64,000 nucleotides of DNA from Cordilura impudica (Eukaryota; Arthropoda; Insecta; Diptera; Scathophagidae), in contig OY821518.1 in assembly GCA_963682025.1 (NCBI GenBank), positions 128,972,543 to 129,036,542 on the forward strand, written 5' to 3'. The notes beneath the pieces are model-generated. The model made no database searches and was not told the DNA's origin. It saw only the letters and a program-made list of their open reading frames with translations. Made by a program: the position numbers and the translations under genes. Shown in pieces: positions 46,631 to 59,410 of the stretch. Positions within the stretch are counted from its first letter, which is position 1, and each line of letters starts with the position of its first letter.

Positions 46631-49394
46631 TCTATATTGTATATATATAAATGAATCGTGGTTTGTTCGTGCGCTTAAAACTTGAAAACTACAGCACCAA
46701 AAAGGACACTTTCTTCTGCGAGTTTGTTTGTAACTGCCACGCGAAGGTTTAGGAAAAAAGAAAAGTACAAAAAATCTCAACAGGTGGCGCTGTTCCAGTT
46801 TAACATCATATATATTTTAACATCATATATATTGAGTACTGTGAGAGGGAGAGCTTTGTAAATGTGTGTGAGGCCATCTATTTTTAATATGGAAAGTCAT
46901 ACCGAAAACGGTCGGTATCGGATAAGTGGGCGTGGTATCTTCCATACAAAATTAATTTTTAACATCATATATCTTGAGTACTGTTGTAGGGACAGCTTTG
47001 CAACTTTGTATGAGGTCATCAATTATTGCTGTGAGTTGCTGCGAGTAGGCGTTTTAAAAATGAGCGGTATCGTAAAAGTGGGCGTGGCACCTACAAAACA
47101 AATTAGTTACTCAATATCAGACTCAATATCATGATAGGGAGAGCTTTGATACTTTATGTGACGTTATCTATTATTAGTGTAAGTGGACCTGGCGAAAATA
47201 GGCTGGATCGAATCAATGGGTGGGGTACATCCCCTACAAGGTACTAATTGAATATTATGACATTTCCGCAATATCCATTCAAGTTAATTGCTACTGCGGT
47301 AGTATAAGATGAAGAAGTGAATTTATCAAAAGACCTTTTAATGTACTTCATTTGTCAGGTCTTCCATCACATAATTTAATAGCAAAGTTGGATATTTAAA
47401 TAATATATTTAAATTTAACCTTACTTAACCGCTTTAATTTCAAAAAATTGGTTTATTATTGAATAACTGTTTCTTTTTAAATATATATTCTTTTTGACTT
47501 TCGGATGTATTTATAATTTTTATTGATTTTTTAACTAAAATATTTTCCATTTATGAAATACATATATCATTGTGAATCTGTATTACGATGCCAAGAAAAG
47601 TTCATGGTAACATTGGCCGGCGTTCTCAAGATGCAACGCGGTACCGAAATGTCGTAGCAAGTCGAACGGAATAGGAGCGTGCTATTGAAAGGGAAGCAGT
47701 TCGAACCAGAATGGTTGAAAATCGTGCGCGACTGTCAGAAGAGATCAACGATGCATACAATGGCAACAACGATTGAGAAGAGAAATTCGTGCTCGGCAAA
47801 ATGATGAAGCCAGATCACAACGTGCGATTCAAACCCACGTCAATTATGGAATACATACAAAGATGACATTGCAGAAGACATCTTGCATCGCTTTCGATCA
47901 GCAACAGGGAATTTTGAATCACAAATGAATCTACAATGAAGCGTTAGTACTGATTGAAGATTTGTGCTTGTTTATGAGTGGCAAACTATCGATTGAAATT
48001 CATAAGCCAGCCCCAGAACGTAAAACTGGAAGTGTATTGAATTGTGAATTGGAACGCGAGTGTACTTTCGACAACTTTGAAACAACATGTACAAAGAAAT
48101 GATCCACTGTTGAATGAACAGCAAAAGAGTGCATATGATCAACTGACGAAGGCCGCCGATGATGGAAATTTTGGACCTTTTTTCCTTGACGCTCCTGGCG
48201 GAACTGGGAAGACATTCCTGATATCATTGATATTAGCAGCAATTCGTGCTCAAAGTGGAATTGCGTTACGTCTCGCATCTACCGCAATTGCTTCAACACT
48301 TTTGGAAGGTGGAAGAACGGTACATTCAGCACTGAAGCTTCCGTTAAACTTGCAAATCAACGAAAATCCTGTTTGCAACATTTCAAAGCAATCATCTATG
48401 GCAAAGGTGTTGCACAATTCTAAATTGATCATATGGGATGAGTGCACAATGGGGCACAAACTGCAGACAAACACTTCCCGATAGAATAGATAGAACCGCA
48501 GAAGCTTTCTCCAAAGAACTGCTAAGAATTGGAAATTGAATTGATTGGTTGAGCGCGCGCGCTTTTTTAGCAGTAAAAAAATATTGGTGTCAATGATTCG
48601 AATTGGACGATTCAGCATCGAATTCCTGGCGAATTGCACTGATACAAATCGATCGATCGCATTGAAAACGAAGACGATGTCGAGAATTATTCAGTGGAAT
48701 TCCTATACAATTTGGATATGCCTGGAATGACGCCTCATCTTTTACGCCTCACAGTTGGATCTATCTTCCTTATGCTGCGAAATCTTCATGCCTCGAAACT
48801 ATGCAATGGTAATAGACTGATTGTGACGAAATTAATGAGAAATGTGATAGTGGCGAGGATTTTGAAAGGGCAGCTCAGGGAGAAGAATGCTTAATTCCGC
48901 AATTTGACGTTCCAGTTCAACCGTGTTCAGTTCCCAGTGAAACTTGCATTTGCGATGACAATAAACAATTCAAAGGACAGTCCATGGAAGTGTGCGGCAT
49001 GAATCTGGAAATGTCATGCTTTTCTCAAGGTCAACTATATTTTGCGTGTTTCCGAGTTTGAAAACCATCCTCAATATTCATTTACGCTCCGGAGCAGAAA
49101 ATGTTGTATATCGTGCAGCATTAAATTGATTACAATCATTGTTCTATTCTTTTTTTAATTAATACTTGATTTTATTCTATTGTTGCCAAATGTTGGATGT
49201 GACGAAAGCCGTCGGGTCAGCTATCCGCATAATTATAAGATATTGAATTCAACTGAATTCGAAAAGTGTTACATACAAATTATATTATTGCGTCATCTGT
49301 TAGCGGTCGATAATTTTCGATTAAAAAAAAAATTCGAAATTAATTCAATCAAAAAATCTCTTTTGGACAAAACGAAGTTTGCCGGGTCAGCTAG
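46631..49394 (+). mobile_element. Helitron, 2.76 kb, internally deleted copy
   Basis: Starts TCTATATTGTATATATATAA at 46631 after A and ends GCCGGGTCAGCTAG at 49394 before T. Same family as 3829-7711. It keeps the Pif1-like helicase start with intact ATP-binding motifs that the other copy lost, but lacks most of the N-terminal and Rep region. Its 5' part holds three modules related to the 141-bp array (46810-47240). Confidence 0.92.
47588..49020 (+). pseudogene. RepHel, deleted: N-terminus fused to helicase segment
   Basis: Starts MPRKVHGNIGRRSQDATR at 47588, with a stop at 47671 inside the Arg-rich N-terminus. After HVNY near 47842 the frame jumps past the Rep nuclease to YNEALVLIEDLCLFMSGKL near 47930. 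Then NEQQKSAYDQLTKAADDG, Walker A APGGTGKTF (48190-48217), RLASTAIASTLLEGGRTVHS, and Walker B KLIIWDECTM (48422-48450). Another gap removes the middle of the helicase; LYNLDMPGMTPH..RLTVGS and RLIVTKLMRNVIVARIL follow, then FPVKLAFAMTINNS and MEVCGMNLEMSCFSQGQLYFAC in mixed frames. Not functional. Confidence 0.88.
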
Positions 49395-49566
49395 TATTCT
49401 ATATAACACAAACAAATCAATTTTAATTTTATGCTGAATATTGTCCAAATTCAACAAAATTAATCACAAACCTTAAAAAAACACAAACATCTATTTTAAA
49501 CTTGATCAACAACCGCGTATAAGTTCTGCTAATGCAATTTAGACTCTGAAATAAAACTGCAAAATG

Positions 49567-52290
49567 ATTTTTTTTTTTTTTTTTTTGTAACTCATCTTTA
49601 TTTATTGAATCTTCACATAGGTTTGTGAACTAACAATAAGTTATTCAAATCTTAAAACTAAAACTTAAATATTTAATCCAGCCAGTACCAGACAAAATTT
49701 CATTTATTCTATATACATATGTAATCTAATGATGAAAAAAAATAATTGTATCAATCCATTTTTCATCCAATGAGATCAGCAGTCTCCCGATTGTTGATTA
49801 AGTTACGTGCTAGAGGATTCGGGTGAGACTCTAGCTTTTCCAAATAATTTGCACTATATCTAGTGATTTCGTTCTTTACTAGAGAAACATTTAAGTCTCT
49901 GTGCAAATGTGAGATTCTCACGTACCATGGTGCGCCCGTAATCATTTTCAAAATCTTGTTTTGGCATCTTTGTATTCTTTCTGTGTTTGAAGCTGAGGCT
50001 GTTCCCCATAACTGTATACTATAGCACCAAATCGAGTTATAAATCAAGAGCTTACAATCGAGAGTTAACTTTGAGTTCCTGCCATTATATTATATTATAT
50101 TATATTATTTTTTATAATATAATACCAAAATTTGCCAAGAGAAGTTAACGTACAGTAATGCCAAAATATGCGAAGATAAGTTAATGTACAGTAAAAGTAA
50201 AGATGATTCTACACGCATAACTTTCCTCAAACCCAACGAATTTAAGCAGTTAATAGCTCAAAAGAAGGATCCACTGAGTCTTCTTAGACCTATTTCAACA
50301 GCCTACGTTAATTAGAACTATAGTTATAGAGGTTTGAGGGAACAAAAATATTGAAAAAAATCACAAAGTTTATTCATAAATTCTTTTAATATATAAGATT
50401 TGTGTCAATTTAGCGTCTATATGACCTTTCCAGGTAAGTCGGCGATCAAGATGTAATCCGAGATATTTAACAGAGGAATGTTGAGGTATAGACTGGTTCC
50501 TACTTCGAATTTGACAGCAAGTCTCCCTTCTTAGGGTAAAAGTTACGTGGATACACTTTTGTTCATTTACTTTAATCTTCCACATATCTAGCCAATCTTC
50601 CAGCTATTCAATATGGCTCTGATGTGTACCTTGTGGTACACCAAGTTGAATTGTCTGTGGAGGGCTTACAAAGCTTTTCTCTCTTATAGAGAATTTTCTA
50701 TTAATTATATAGCTCTCCATTAGCTTATGTGTGGGGCAACAACTGTTTAACTTTATAGAGGAGTCCCTCGTGCCAAACTCGGTTGAAGGGTTGCTAGACG
50801 TCTATTAAAAGTGCAGAGCAGTACTTTTTCTCTTCAAAAGCTCTTGTTATGGCACTTACAATTCTGTGAACTTGCTCAGTGGTGCTGTGTTTTCGTCTGA
50901 AACCATATTGATGTGCTGGAATGACATTATTTTGATCTACATATTGTAGGTTTTTTTTTACCAAAATTCTCTCGAATAATTTTGACAAGTTGGACAGTAA
51001 ACTTATTGGTCTACACGAATCGACCTTTGTGTGATCTTTACCTGGTTTAGGTATCATTGTAACGCACAGAAAACAGATTCATTGTGGCAACCGAGTTTAC
51101 TGCCAACCGAATTGCGATGAAGCTACTAACCGAGTTTCGAGTTAATTACGAATTTAATTCTGTTGTCGGAACAGTAAATGTTTTATCACAATAGAAAATA
51201 TGTAACTCCTCTCAAATTTCTGTTGATACAATCAAAAATACAGTTATTAAACTTTTGAACAATTCGGTTGGTGAAATTTTTTTCTGTATGAACGAGTGAA
51301 ACTTTCCATTCTGGGGAAAAATGATCAAGGCATATTATAGCATTAAAAATAAACAGAATTATTCTTAATGCTATTCGGGGTAACTCCAAAATCATTTCAT
51401 TACTGATCCCAGCGATCCCCGATACTTTTTTGGGGTTTAAGTCAACAATAGCCTTTTCGACCTCTCGAATCTCAAAACGAAGGGACACTGCTCTATGCTG
51501 TGAAGTAACAGGTGGCAACTCATCAATAGAACTAAGGGTTATATTTGGAGTAAAAACTTTTTTAGATGTTCCACAAACAGATCTCCCTTCTCTTTGTCAT
51601 TCTTAGCCCATCCTCCACTTTCCTTTCTAAGAGGAGGCTTAAATACAACAGGTATTTTAAGATTTTTTGTAGCACGCCACAAAGAGTAATCAGTTTTTTC
51701 TGTTGGATCCGGATTTTCAAGATAACTATTCCAATTAGCATTTCTTTGTGTTTCAAGCAGTTTCCGCAGGTTTTTCGTGCATTCTTTCTATTGTTGCTTA
51801 AGTTGAGGAGATCTGTGCAGTTTCCACCTTCTTAGAGTTCTTCATTTTGCACCTAATAGCCTTTCAACATATACAGAAGTAGTTCTATATGGCCTGGTGT
51901 GACGAGAAGGTTTTGTAGCAAGTTGAGCAGCTAGTTTGAGATTTTGTTCGAAGTTAACCAACGAGAGGTCAATATCATCTAGTGTTCTTAGCGGAAAGCT
52001 TTCTGTGCAATGGGTACTAAGAAACTTTTTGTATTTTAGCCTATCAATATTACTTGAAAGCGTTAAATCACCAGATGCGGACACAATTTTTTGGGGGTTC
52101 GAAATAGTAACAATAACGGGTGTGTGGTAAGACGAGAGTTCCAGATTTTACATGCACAATTTCTTTTGCGATGTTCTTCGTTAATCCGAAATCGATCAAT
52201 TCGGGTGTTTTTTGCCCCTCTGTTGGCCAGTACGTTGGTTCTCCGCTTGAACTTATTCTCATTAAATAAAATAATATACACTTATTTATA
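49567..52290 (-). mobile_element. Jockey-clade-like non-LTR retrotransposon, 5'-truncated
   Basis: Minus-strand element ending in a poly(A) tail (T run at 49567-49586). Its ORF2 is decayed. An about 235-bp insert splits the RT near 51062-51297 (ACCGAGTTTACTGCCAACC and similar words inside), and an about 320-bp low-complexity stretch (50050-50365, with a TATAT array and a 36-bp direct repeat) lies between RT and C-terminal pieces. No ORF1 is seen upstream. Confidence 0.85.
49763..52281 (-). pseudogene. Non-LTR ORF2 (endonuclease-reverse transcriptase), broken
   Basis: Order on the minus strand: 52262-52068 end of an APE-like endonuclease (TPELIDFGLTKNIAKEIVHV, then LPHTRY where a DH pair would be expected, weak); 52084-51842 linker; 51518-51300 RT start (FEIREVEKAIVDLNPKKV, GISNEMILELP); 51057-50794 RT (MIPKPGKDHTKVDSCRPISL, YGFRRKHSTTEQVHRIV, ALLIDV ending at the first catalytic Asp); the YADD part is missing; 50585-50370 after the palm (SVKYLGLHLDRRLTW); 50047-49763 C-terminus (WCYSIQLWGTAS, IQRCQNKILKMITGAPWY). 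These blocks are typical of Jockey/CR1-type ORF2. Confidence 0.85.
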
Positions 52291-52392
52291 AGGATCTGTA
52301 AAATATTACTTCGCCAATTTCGGAGAATTTTTTTTTTTTTGGCAAATATTTTAAAAATTATTTGAATTTTTCATGCAAGTGCAATAACAAAA

Positions 52393-52487
52393 ATTTTGGA
52401 GCGACTCCGACTGTAGTATAAACACCGCGACTCCGACTTCACAACTTCGACTCCGACACCAACTCCGACTCCACAGCCCTGATAGTT
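52393..52487 (-). repeat. hAT-type right terminus with ACTCCGAC motifs
   Basis: Reads GCGACTCCGACT .. CAACTCCGACTCCACAGCCCTG. Inverted counterpart of 41783-41880. Ends of the form CAGGGCTGTGGAGTCGGAGT are common in hAT-type elements. Confidence 0.6.
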
Positions 52488-52599
52488 ACTGATAAATATT
52501 AGAAGATAACTTGGTTAAAAATTATGTCAAATAATTCTTGCGAAAAAAGTTGAGATAAAAAATGTGTGTTAAAAATCTTTATATCTCTCCTTAGGTGTC

Positions 52600-52960
52600 C
52601 TTTAACGTATCACGATCTAACTTTGTCCAACATATATTTGGACCAATCCCAACGTAGCAATCTATTTGACGGCCAAATGTTCATTCAAAATTAAATATGG
52701 CACATGAAGATCTTGCAATATCATCAATGTTTTCGAGAACAACAGTTTATTATAAACGACCTGGTCCGAAGAACGGCCATGATTCAATTCGTAAAACTAT
52801 CAAAACACGGTGGCCGGTGATGGAGCGAGTTGCGTGGCAGTCTCGTTGAGCAAATCTGCATCAAAAATCATCGCACAAAAATGTTCACGATATAATTCGA
52901 AACGAAAGGAGATTAACTTTTCAGCAAAATAAAAAACCCAAATAGCACTCGTCAAACTTT
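52600..52960 (+). pseudogene. Possible IS630/Tc1-mariner transposase relic
   Basis: Fragments such as YKRPGPKNGHDSIRKTIKTR and SSHKNVHDIIRNERRLTF, in mixed frames with stops, resemble the N-terminal third of an IS630-type transposase (RPGxxR linker, then a second helix-turn-helix). No DDE block follows. Weak. Confidence 0.35.
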
Positions 52961-55129
52961 ACGATTCTGAGACTCCATTTAATGTAAAGATATCAATATT
53001 ATAATTTTCAAATTCTTGGCCGCAACAAATGAATACAAAAAAATTCTTAATGAGCATTGATTAGATATATTCACAGGGCATATATAATTATTAGAAAAAT
53101 TACCTCATATTATTTCAAAACTTTGTATCGTATTTCCATTTCTATAGTCATAAGAAAACTTTGTGAGATCCTAAAGAACAAATGAATTTTCGGTCTCTCT
53201 AATAACTTAAAAAGTAACAATCCTTTTCCTATTGTTTAGTTTAGTTTTGAAAAAATAACGGACAGATTCAATAAAAAATTAACCCAAATACTCTTTGATT
53301 AACTGTGAGAAAATTTTGCAAAAAATACGTTTTTTTTCGTGAGTCCTAGAGAAAAATCCTTAAAAATTGCATTAAAAAACGGTATTAGTTTGTATAATTG
53401 ACAGTTACTTATTTAACATGTCAATACTCGCATTATAACCTCTATTGCCGAAACCATTGTCTACGATTATCCCAAATAAAAACAGGAGAATAAAAGAAAA
53501 AAAATATAAGAATTTTTTAAGGTAAAAATTTACACAATTGCAATGATTTCACATACTTTCTTAACATTCATTAAGCGTAGCGGTTTTTTAGAAATGATTT
53601 AAGTGAAAAAAAAAAATATTTGTGGATATTTGTTTGAGTTTAGGTAACAAAAAAAAAGCAGAAAAAATTGCAAGGATTTTTTTCATAGTTAATTTGTAAT
53701 TTTTTTTTAACATCTCTTATTTTTTTTTTTTTTTTTTGGGGTAAAAAACAGCAAAATTTGTTTTTTACTATTGTGTAATCAATAGAACACAAAAAAAATT
53801 GGAAATTATTTTGGGTAAAAATTTATTGAAATTTTATACTAAAATGTTATAAGGGTTGATAATGACGACCATGCCATCATTTTACTGCAAAAACAAGAAA
53901 AACACCCCTTATTTTGATTTTTTTTTCTTTTTTATTTTCTGTTAAGCTGTCGAAGATCTCTGGTAATCTTTTATAAAGATCCTCTTAGGTATGACAATGA
54001 TTTTTCTATTATTTTTTCGCTTGATTTTTTTTATAAATTTTTTTTTTTCAATTAAAACCCTTAAGATTTTTGTTGAGGTTTTCTACAAAATATGTCATCA
54101 TTTATAAGACAAAATTCTTAAAAAGGTAAGGAACCCTAATAAATTACATTTTTTTTATATAAATAAAAAACATTTTATCAAAAAAAAAAAAATAGTTGTG
54201 AAAATAGGAAGTTAAAGGCTTCTTTAAATACATCTATTGTTGGATTTCTGTTTTTCCAAAAAGATATTTTGGAATATACGCCAATTTCCGTTATATTGAT
54301 TTTTGGTTTTAGTTTTTTGTGATTTTTTTTTAGGTTAGAAAACCGAAAATTTTTACAACAATTTATGCGCAAGGGTTTATTTTTTTGTTCTCAACGGCTT
54401 TTTTTTCTTTCTTTAAATTTGTAAGAAATTGTATATCAACATTGTTTGCCTATTCTTTTATTTGCGATTTTTTGTGGATGATGGAGTTAAATGTTATTGA
54501 ATTTTAAAATAGAGTTATTTTTATTGAAAAACTATTATTTTTTGGCGCAAATTATTTTTCAGTTTTATGTTTATAAACATCGAGGAACCAGGTGTGATAT
54601 TTTTGCCGCAAAAAGAGTTGAATTCGTTAAACGTATAATTATAATGTTTCCAACGTTTTTTTATCGTCATTCTATTGAGTTAAGTGTCAACCTATATAAA
54701 TGATTACAAAAAAGTAAGTTCCAGAATTAAGATTGCTTGTTGTAGTTTAAAACCTTCAGTCTTGACTAAAGGGGTAAATATAAGATGTTTAAGAAAATAA
54801 TTGTCATGATCCTTAAAACTAGTGGAGTAGCCAATGTTTCATTATTATTTGGTTTGGTTTTCAAAAGGGGAAAACTGGTTCAAAGGATGAAGTTAGTGGC
54901 TCATGTGTTCACATCATTTGGTTTGATACAAGACCTCTAATTAATGAATTCAAAATTATTTTTACATAAAATGTTTTACTTATCTTGCAGAATAGAGGTC
55001 AACTAGTTAGTTGTAAGGCGCCTATTTATAATTAATTGAAAAGCTTTTTAAGAAAATGTTCTTTTAAAGAAATGATAATTTCTTAAAAAATGGTCTCAGG
55101 TGTAAATATATTTCAGCCGTCAAAAATTG
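52961..55129. other. Non-coding, homopolymer-rich stretch
   Basis: Many A and T runs of 9-16 bp (for example 53720-53738, 54178-54191). No gene recognised; small frames here have no family features. Confidence 0.5.
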
Positions 55130-55960
55130 GATATTTATTAGGAAAGAACTGAACCTTAAGTTTTATTCGATGTATTTTCTCATCTTTGTGGAAGCATACG
55201 GACACCACGTCAGTTGAGTGCTTCATCTTAGAGAGTATTTACGAATCGAACAATGTGTGGTGAATACGGCGGGTTGAGTGAAATTTCACAATTTAGTGTT
55301 TCTAACAGGCTTTAAATGGCCCGCAACATGTTGAGGACCAATATCATGCATAAAGTCTGGATAAGTATTGGACACGCTTTTTCTTAAGTTTTGGACTTAA
55401 TCCTATCAACTGTGTTCGTTGGTTTAAATCGGTTCGAGCAACTTATAATACATGACACCTAGCAGAGCCCACCAAATACACAAAAAGACTTTTTTCGATT
55501 AATATTTGGGTTAGTTGCTGATGTTAAAGCATGGTTAGATGGTCCCCATGATTTTTTTTTTCTTTTCGGGTTATCACAGGGAATCCATTTTTTTATCGTT
55601 TCTACCTAACAAGCAGCATTTGCCATGTAGAGAATCTGCTTTCAATTTTTATTTTTTTTTTTTTTGGTTTCGGTTCAATGCTTTCAAACGATGCGAAATT
55701 GCTTGGTTAATCACTCTTAACATTACTATATGTTCTTTCTGCATTTGGCACGAATCCTGATCCAATAACGCTTCCAATTCCACGTGTTTATACAACCACT
55801 CACGATAACTTGCCCCACTTACGCCTCAGCTGCAGATTACTTCAAAATGAAGAAGCAAATCAGCCCATCTCACAAATTACGATTAGTCGGCTCAAACCTC
55901 ATTATTTTCGCCCGAAAAATGATATATAATTCTGATATCTAATTCTAATATATCAAGGTT
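55130..55960 (-). pseudogene. mariner transposase relic
   Basis: Minus-strand fragments in mariner order: YKHVELEALLDQDSCQ near 55790-55740, QAISHRLKALNRN near 55710-55670, KWIPCDNPKRKKSWG (first Asp block) near 55595-55550, NPNINRKKSFCVFGG near 55510-55465, then EISLNPPYSPH near 55290-55255, where mariner has PPYSPDL and the catalytic Asp is replaced, and GVRMLPQR near 55215. Stops and shifts throughout. Confidence 0.75.
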
Positions 55961-56094
55961 ATGTTGTTGACCAACGACAATGAGGTTTCCCATCTGAATA
56001 ATCTAAAACAACTTACTGGTGGCGCTTCCTTTTCTCAAACGGTGTATTCTTAATTGCACACGTGGTACTTTTTTAAGAAATTTTGTAGTCTAAG

Positions 56095-56705
56095 AGAAGG
56101 CATTTTTGAAAAACTGTGCTTTTTAAGAACAGGTGTTCTCTAAGAAAATCCACTTTTTAAGAAAAGGTACTTTATAAAGAAAAGGTACTTTTTAAGAAAA
56201 GGTACTTTTCAAGAAAAGGTACTTTATAAAGAAAAGGTACTTTTTAAGAAAAGGTACTTTTCAAGAAAAGGTACTTTTCAAGAAAAGGTACTTTTCAAGA
56301 AAAGGTAATTTTCAAGAAAAGCTACTTTTTAAGAAAAGGTACTTTTAAAAAAATTTACTTTTTAAGAAAAGGTACTTTTTAAGAAAAGGTACTTTTTAAG
56401 AAAAGGTACTTTTTAAGAAAAGGTACTTTTTAAGAAAAGTTACTTTATAATAAAATTATACATTTAAAAAAAATGATACTTTCTAAACAAGGAAATTAAG
56501 GAAATTCACTTTTTTAAGAAAATGTACTTTCTTAAAAAAATTTGCTTCTTTACGAAAAGGTACTTTTTAAGAAAGGATACTTTTAAGAAAAGATACTTTT
56601 ACAAAAAGGTATTTTTTAGAATAATTTTCTTTTTTAAGAGGAATACTTTTATAAGGAATGGTACTTTTTTAAGAAAAGACACTTGTCTAAGAAAAGGTAC
56701 CAGTT
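56095..56705. repeat. Minisatellite, unit about 17 bp
   Basis: About 30 units of AAGAAAAGGTACTTTTT with variants, tightly regular at 56160-56440 and degenerating outward. Each unit contains the dyad AAAAGGTACTTTT. Frames over it are by-products. Confidence 0.92.
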
Positions 56706-56963
56706 CGAATCTAACTCTCTTTACGAACGGTTGTGTAAAAAATCAAAGCGCTTAGAGTACAACTATTTAAAATTAAAAACAAGTGTTTATTTTTGTTTTT
56801 GCAATTGCCTTTTCTTGATCTCATTTGAACTCACGTGGTAGACAATCCAACTTTAAAACAGGAATAAAAATTTTGCGATGGCCCGAGGGGCGAAATCTTC
56901 ATCAAAAAGAAAGCTTGTGAATAAGAAGATGACAAACTTCCTCCGGGTTTTGTTAACCCGAAC

Positions 56964-58037
56964 ATGGCGTCAACTTCAAGCAACAGATTTAGCCTGCTTG
57001 TTGGCCTCAATGATATGGTCGTAACTGCCGTATCAAATATTAACGATGTTAAGGAACACAAACCTCCACCCATTGTTGTAGAAGCTAACGCTTCATATAC
57101 AGAAATACAAAATCTGCTTGGTAAGGATTGTATTTTCAAACGTACTTCAATTGGTACCAAAATTTTTGCTCCTAGTAATAAAATGTACGAATGCTACGAG
57201 CAAGTACTTAAAGAGAATAAGATGGAGTTTCATTCTTATGGCTCCAAAGAAAATAGGTTATACACCACCTTTTTACACGGTTTACCCCGCATAAGCTCTG
57301 AGGAAATCTCCAAGGAGCTAAAAAACTACAACCTATCCCCCTCTTCCGTAACTGAAATAACCACCCAATTCAGTTCGAACAACAATGCAGTTTACAAAGT
57401 TCAATTTGTTCGTAAAAATTTTAATCCAACTGCTTTAAAAAATGTACGAACAATTTCTAATATTATAATTTCTTGGAAAAACTATAAATCGAAATCCAAG
57501 AACAAACCAACTCAATGCTGTAACTGCTTGATGTATGGCCATGGCGGCGAATATTGCCATCGAAGTGCTGCATGTATTTTATGTGCAGAACAACATCATA
57601 CAAGTGTGTGTCCGTTTAACACAAATGAAAAAAGACCAGCTGTTTTTACATGCTTTAATTGCAAAAAACAAGAAAAAGAGAGAACTGATCACGATATCAA
57701 CTGTCCGTTACGTTCTCTCTATTTGGAAACTAGAACAAGGGTTACTTCTAAAAGTCCGAATAAAAGCAGACAACAACAAAATAACTCATTTCAATTTAAA
57801 GTGGGAGATTTCCCTAATTTAAGAAACAACAACAACACAATTTGTAACAATAACATCAATAATAACAGCAAAGCTACATATGCTAATCAGCTGAAAACAA
57901 ACAACGATTTATTTAGCATTGATGAGCTTTTTGATATTTTCACTACAGCTATGGATGATTTGCATAGGTGCACTTCAAAAGTACAACAAATCAAAGTTGT
58001 AATGTCAATGGTAAAATACGCCCACGGATTATACTAA
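56964..58037 (+). CDS. Jockey-like ORF1 (Gag-like zinc-knuckle protein), 357 aa
   Basis: ORF1 proteins bind the element RNA. This one has an RRM-like middle part (about 95-165; TTFLHGLPRISSEEISKELK, AVYKVQFV) and three Cys/His knuckles at about 184-253: CCNCLMYGHGGEYC (CX2CX4HX4C), CILCAEQHHTSVC and CFNCKKQEKERTDHDINC. The C-terminus is Asn-rich. It is followed 18 bp after its stop by the ORF2 start. This frame has no internal stop, unlike ORF2. Confidence 0.88.
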   Translation: MASTSSNRFSLLVGLNDMVVTAVSNINDVKEHKPPPIVVEANASYTEIQNLLGKDCIFKRTSIGTKIFAPSNKMYECYEQVLKENKMEFHSYGSKENRLYTTFLHGLPRISSEEISKELKNYNLSPSSVTEITTQFSSNNNAVYKVQFVRKNFNPTALKNVRTISNIIISWKNYKSKSKNKPTQCCNCLMYGHGGEYCHRSAACILCAEQHHTSVCPFNTNEKRPAVFTCFNCKKQEKERTDHDINCPLRSLYLETRTRVTSKSPNKSRQQQNNSFQFKVGDFPNLRNNNNTICNNNINNNSKATYANQLKTNNDLFSIDELFDIFTTAMDDLHRCTSKVQQIKVVMSMVKYAHGLY

Positions 58038-58055
58038 TATTTTAAACGAATTCAA

Positions 58056-59410
58056 ATGCTTCACTTGAATGCTAATGGCATTTCAAACTTTTCTAAATTA
58101 AAACAATTTGAAATACTAATTGAAAGAGGAAATATTAAAATAGCGTCTTTGAATGAAACGTTTTTTTCAGAAAATCATAGACCCTATTTAAAAATTATTA
58201 TTTATATAGAAGTGACAGAACAGATGCAAGAGGAGGAGGAGTAGCTCTGTTAATTCATAAATCTGTCGCTCATAAAAACCTCTTTATATCAAACACTTCA
58301 TCAATCGAAAACATCTCAATTAAAGTTATTATAAATAATAGACCTATTTTTGTATCTTCGTTATATTCACCAAGATATACCCATAACTTCTGTGCTGATA
58401 TCTTGAACCTAACACCTTCCACCAAAGAATACATAGTTTTTGGTGACCTAAATGCCAAACATTGCTCTTGGAATTGCCGTTCAAATAATACTGCAGGAAT
58501 CGCACTGAACAATCTACAGCAATCAAGCAATTTTTTTATACACTATCCTAATAGTCCAACCCTATTCCCCCATCAACACAATCGCGAAAAATCTACAGTC
58601 GATATTATTTTAAGCAATACCGCTTTAAATATAGACGTAAAGACAATGGATTACGAAATACCATCAGACCATCGCCCCATTATGTGTACACTTAAAAGAT
58701 CAGTGGCCTCGCAGGTTGACCTCAACTATTATGATTATAGTGCAACCAACTGGAACATTTATATAAATTTTTTAGAAAATAAAATCACGTTAAATTCGGA
58801 TATATACAATATCAAGGCAGTAATTGATCAGGAAATACAATAATTTATAAATGTAGTTTTTGAAGCAAGGGATGCGTCTACACCTAAAATAACTCAACAA
58901 AATAATTTCACATTACCAGAAAGTACTGTGAAATATATTAAACTAAGACGAAGCTTTAAAAGAAAAAGCCAACGATCTTCAAATATAGCCGAGCATACTT
59001 TTTATAATCAATGTACTAAGTTTCTAAGTAACATGATTGATAAAAGTATTAATTCGGAACGCAATAAGAAATGGTGTCAATTATTATCCAATTTAAAACC
59101 AGGTGATAAATCATTTTGGAGAAAGGAAAAGGAAAAAATCAAATCTCTCACCTTGAGGTTGGAAATACAAGGATAACATCTGATAAGGACAAGGCTGAAG
59201 TCCTGGCAAATACATTTGTCAAAGCAAATAACCTCACTTCGAATTACAACCACTCAGCGGATATAGTAATAAATACAACAGTAAATAAATTTAAGAAGGA
59301 AAATCCTAGTTCTGAATCAGCTATTTATACATCCCTTGAAGAAGTAATGAATATTGTCTCATCAATAAAACCCTCAAAATCTCCTGATTTTGACAATGTT
59401 CCCAACCGAC
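58056..59410 (+). pseudogene. Jockey-like ORF2, endonuclease part, broken
   Basis: Starts MLHLNANGISNFSKLKQFEI at 58056. A shift near 58200 leads to RSDRTDARGGGVALLIHK. Endonuclease motifs: YIVFGDLNAKHCSW (Asp/Asn pair, intact) near 58427-58470 and EIPSDHRPIM (Asp-His pair, intact) near 58650-58685. A stop at 58841 and a shift near 59140 follow. The RT begins with SIKPSKSPDFDNVPNRL and is cut off by the R1-clade insertion. Confidence 0.88.

Larger units (their letters stand above)
56780..59410 (+). mobile_element. Jockey-clade-like non-LTR retrotransposon, interrupted
   Basis: Holds an intact-looking ORF1 and a decayed ORF2 that breaks off at the start of the RT near 59410, where the R1-clade element begins. 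The 5' boundary is approximate. The 3' remainder is not in the window. Confidence 0.85.

Noticed and set aside
56095..56705. Regularly spaced repeats considered as a CRISPR array
   Set aside because: Units are contiguous with no unique spacers and the host is a eukaryote; it is a minisatellite.
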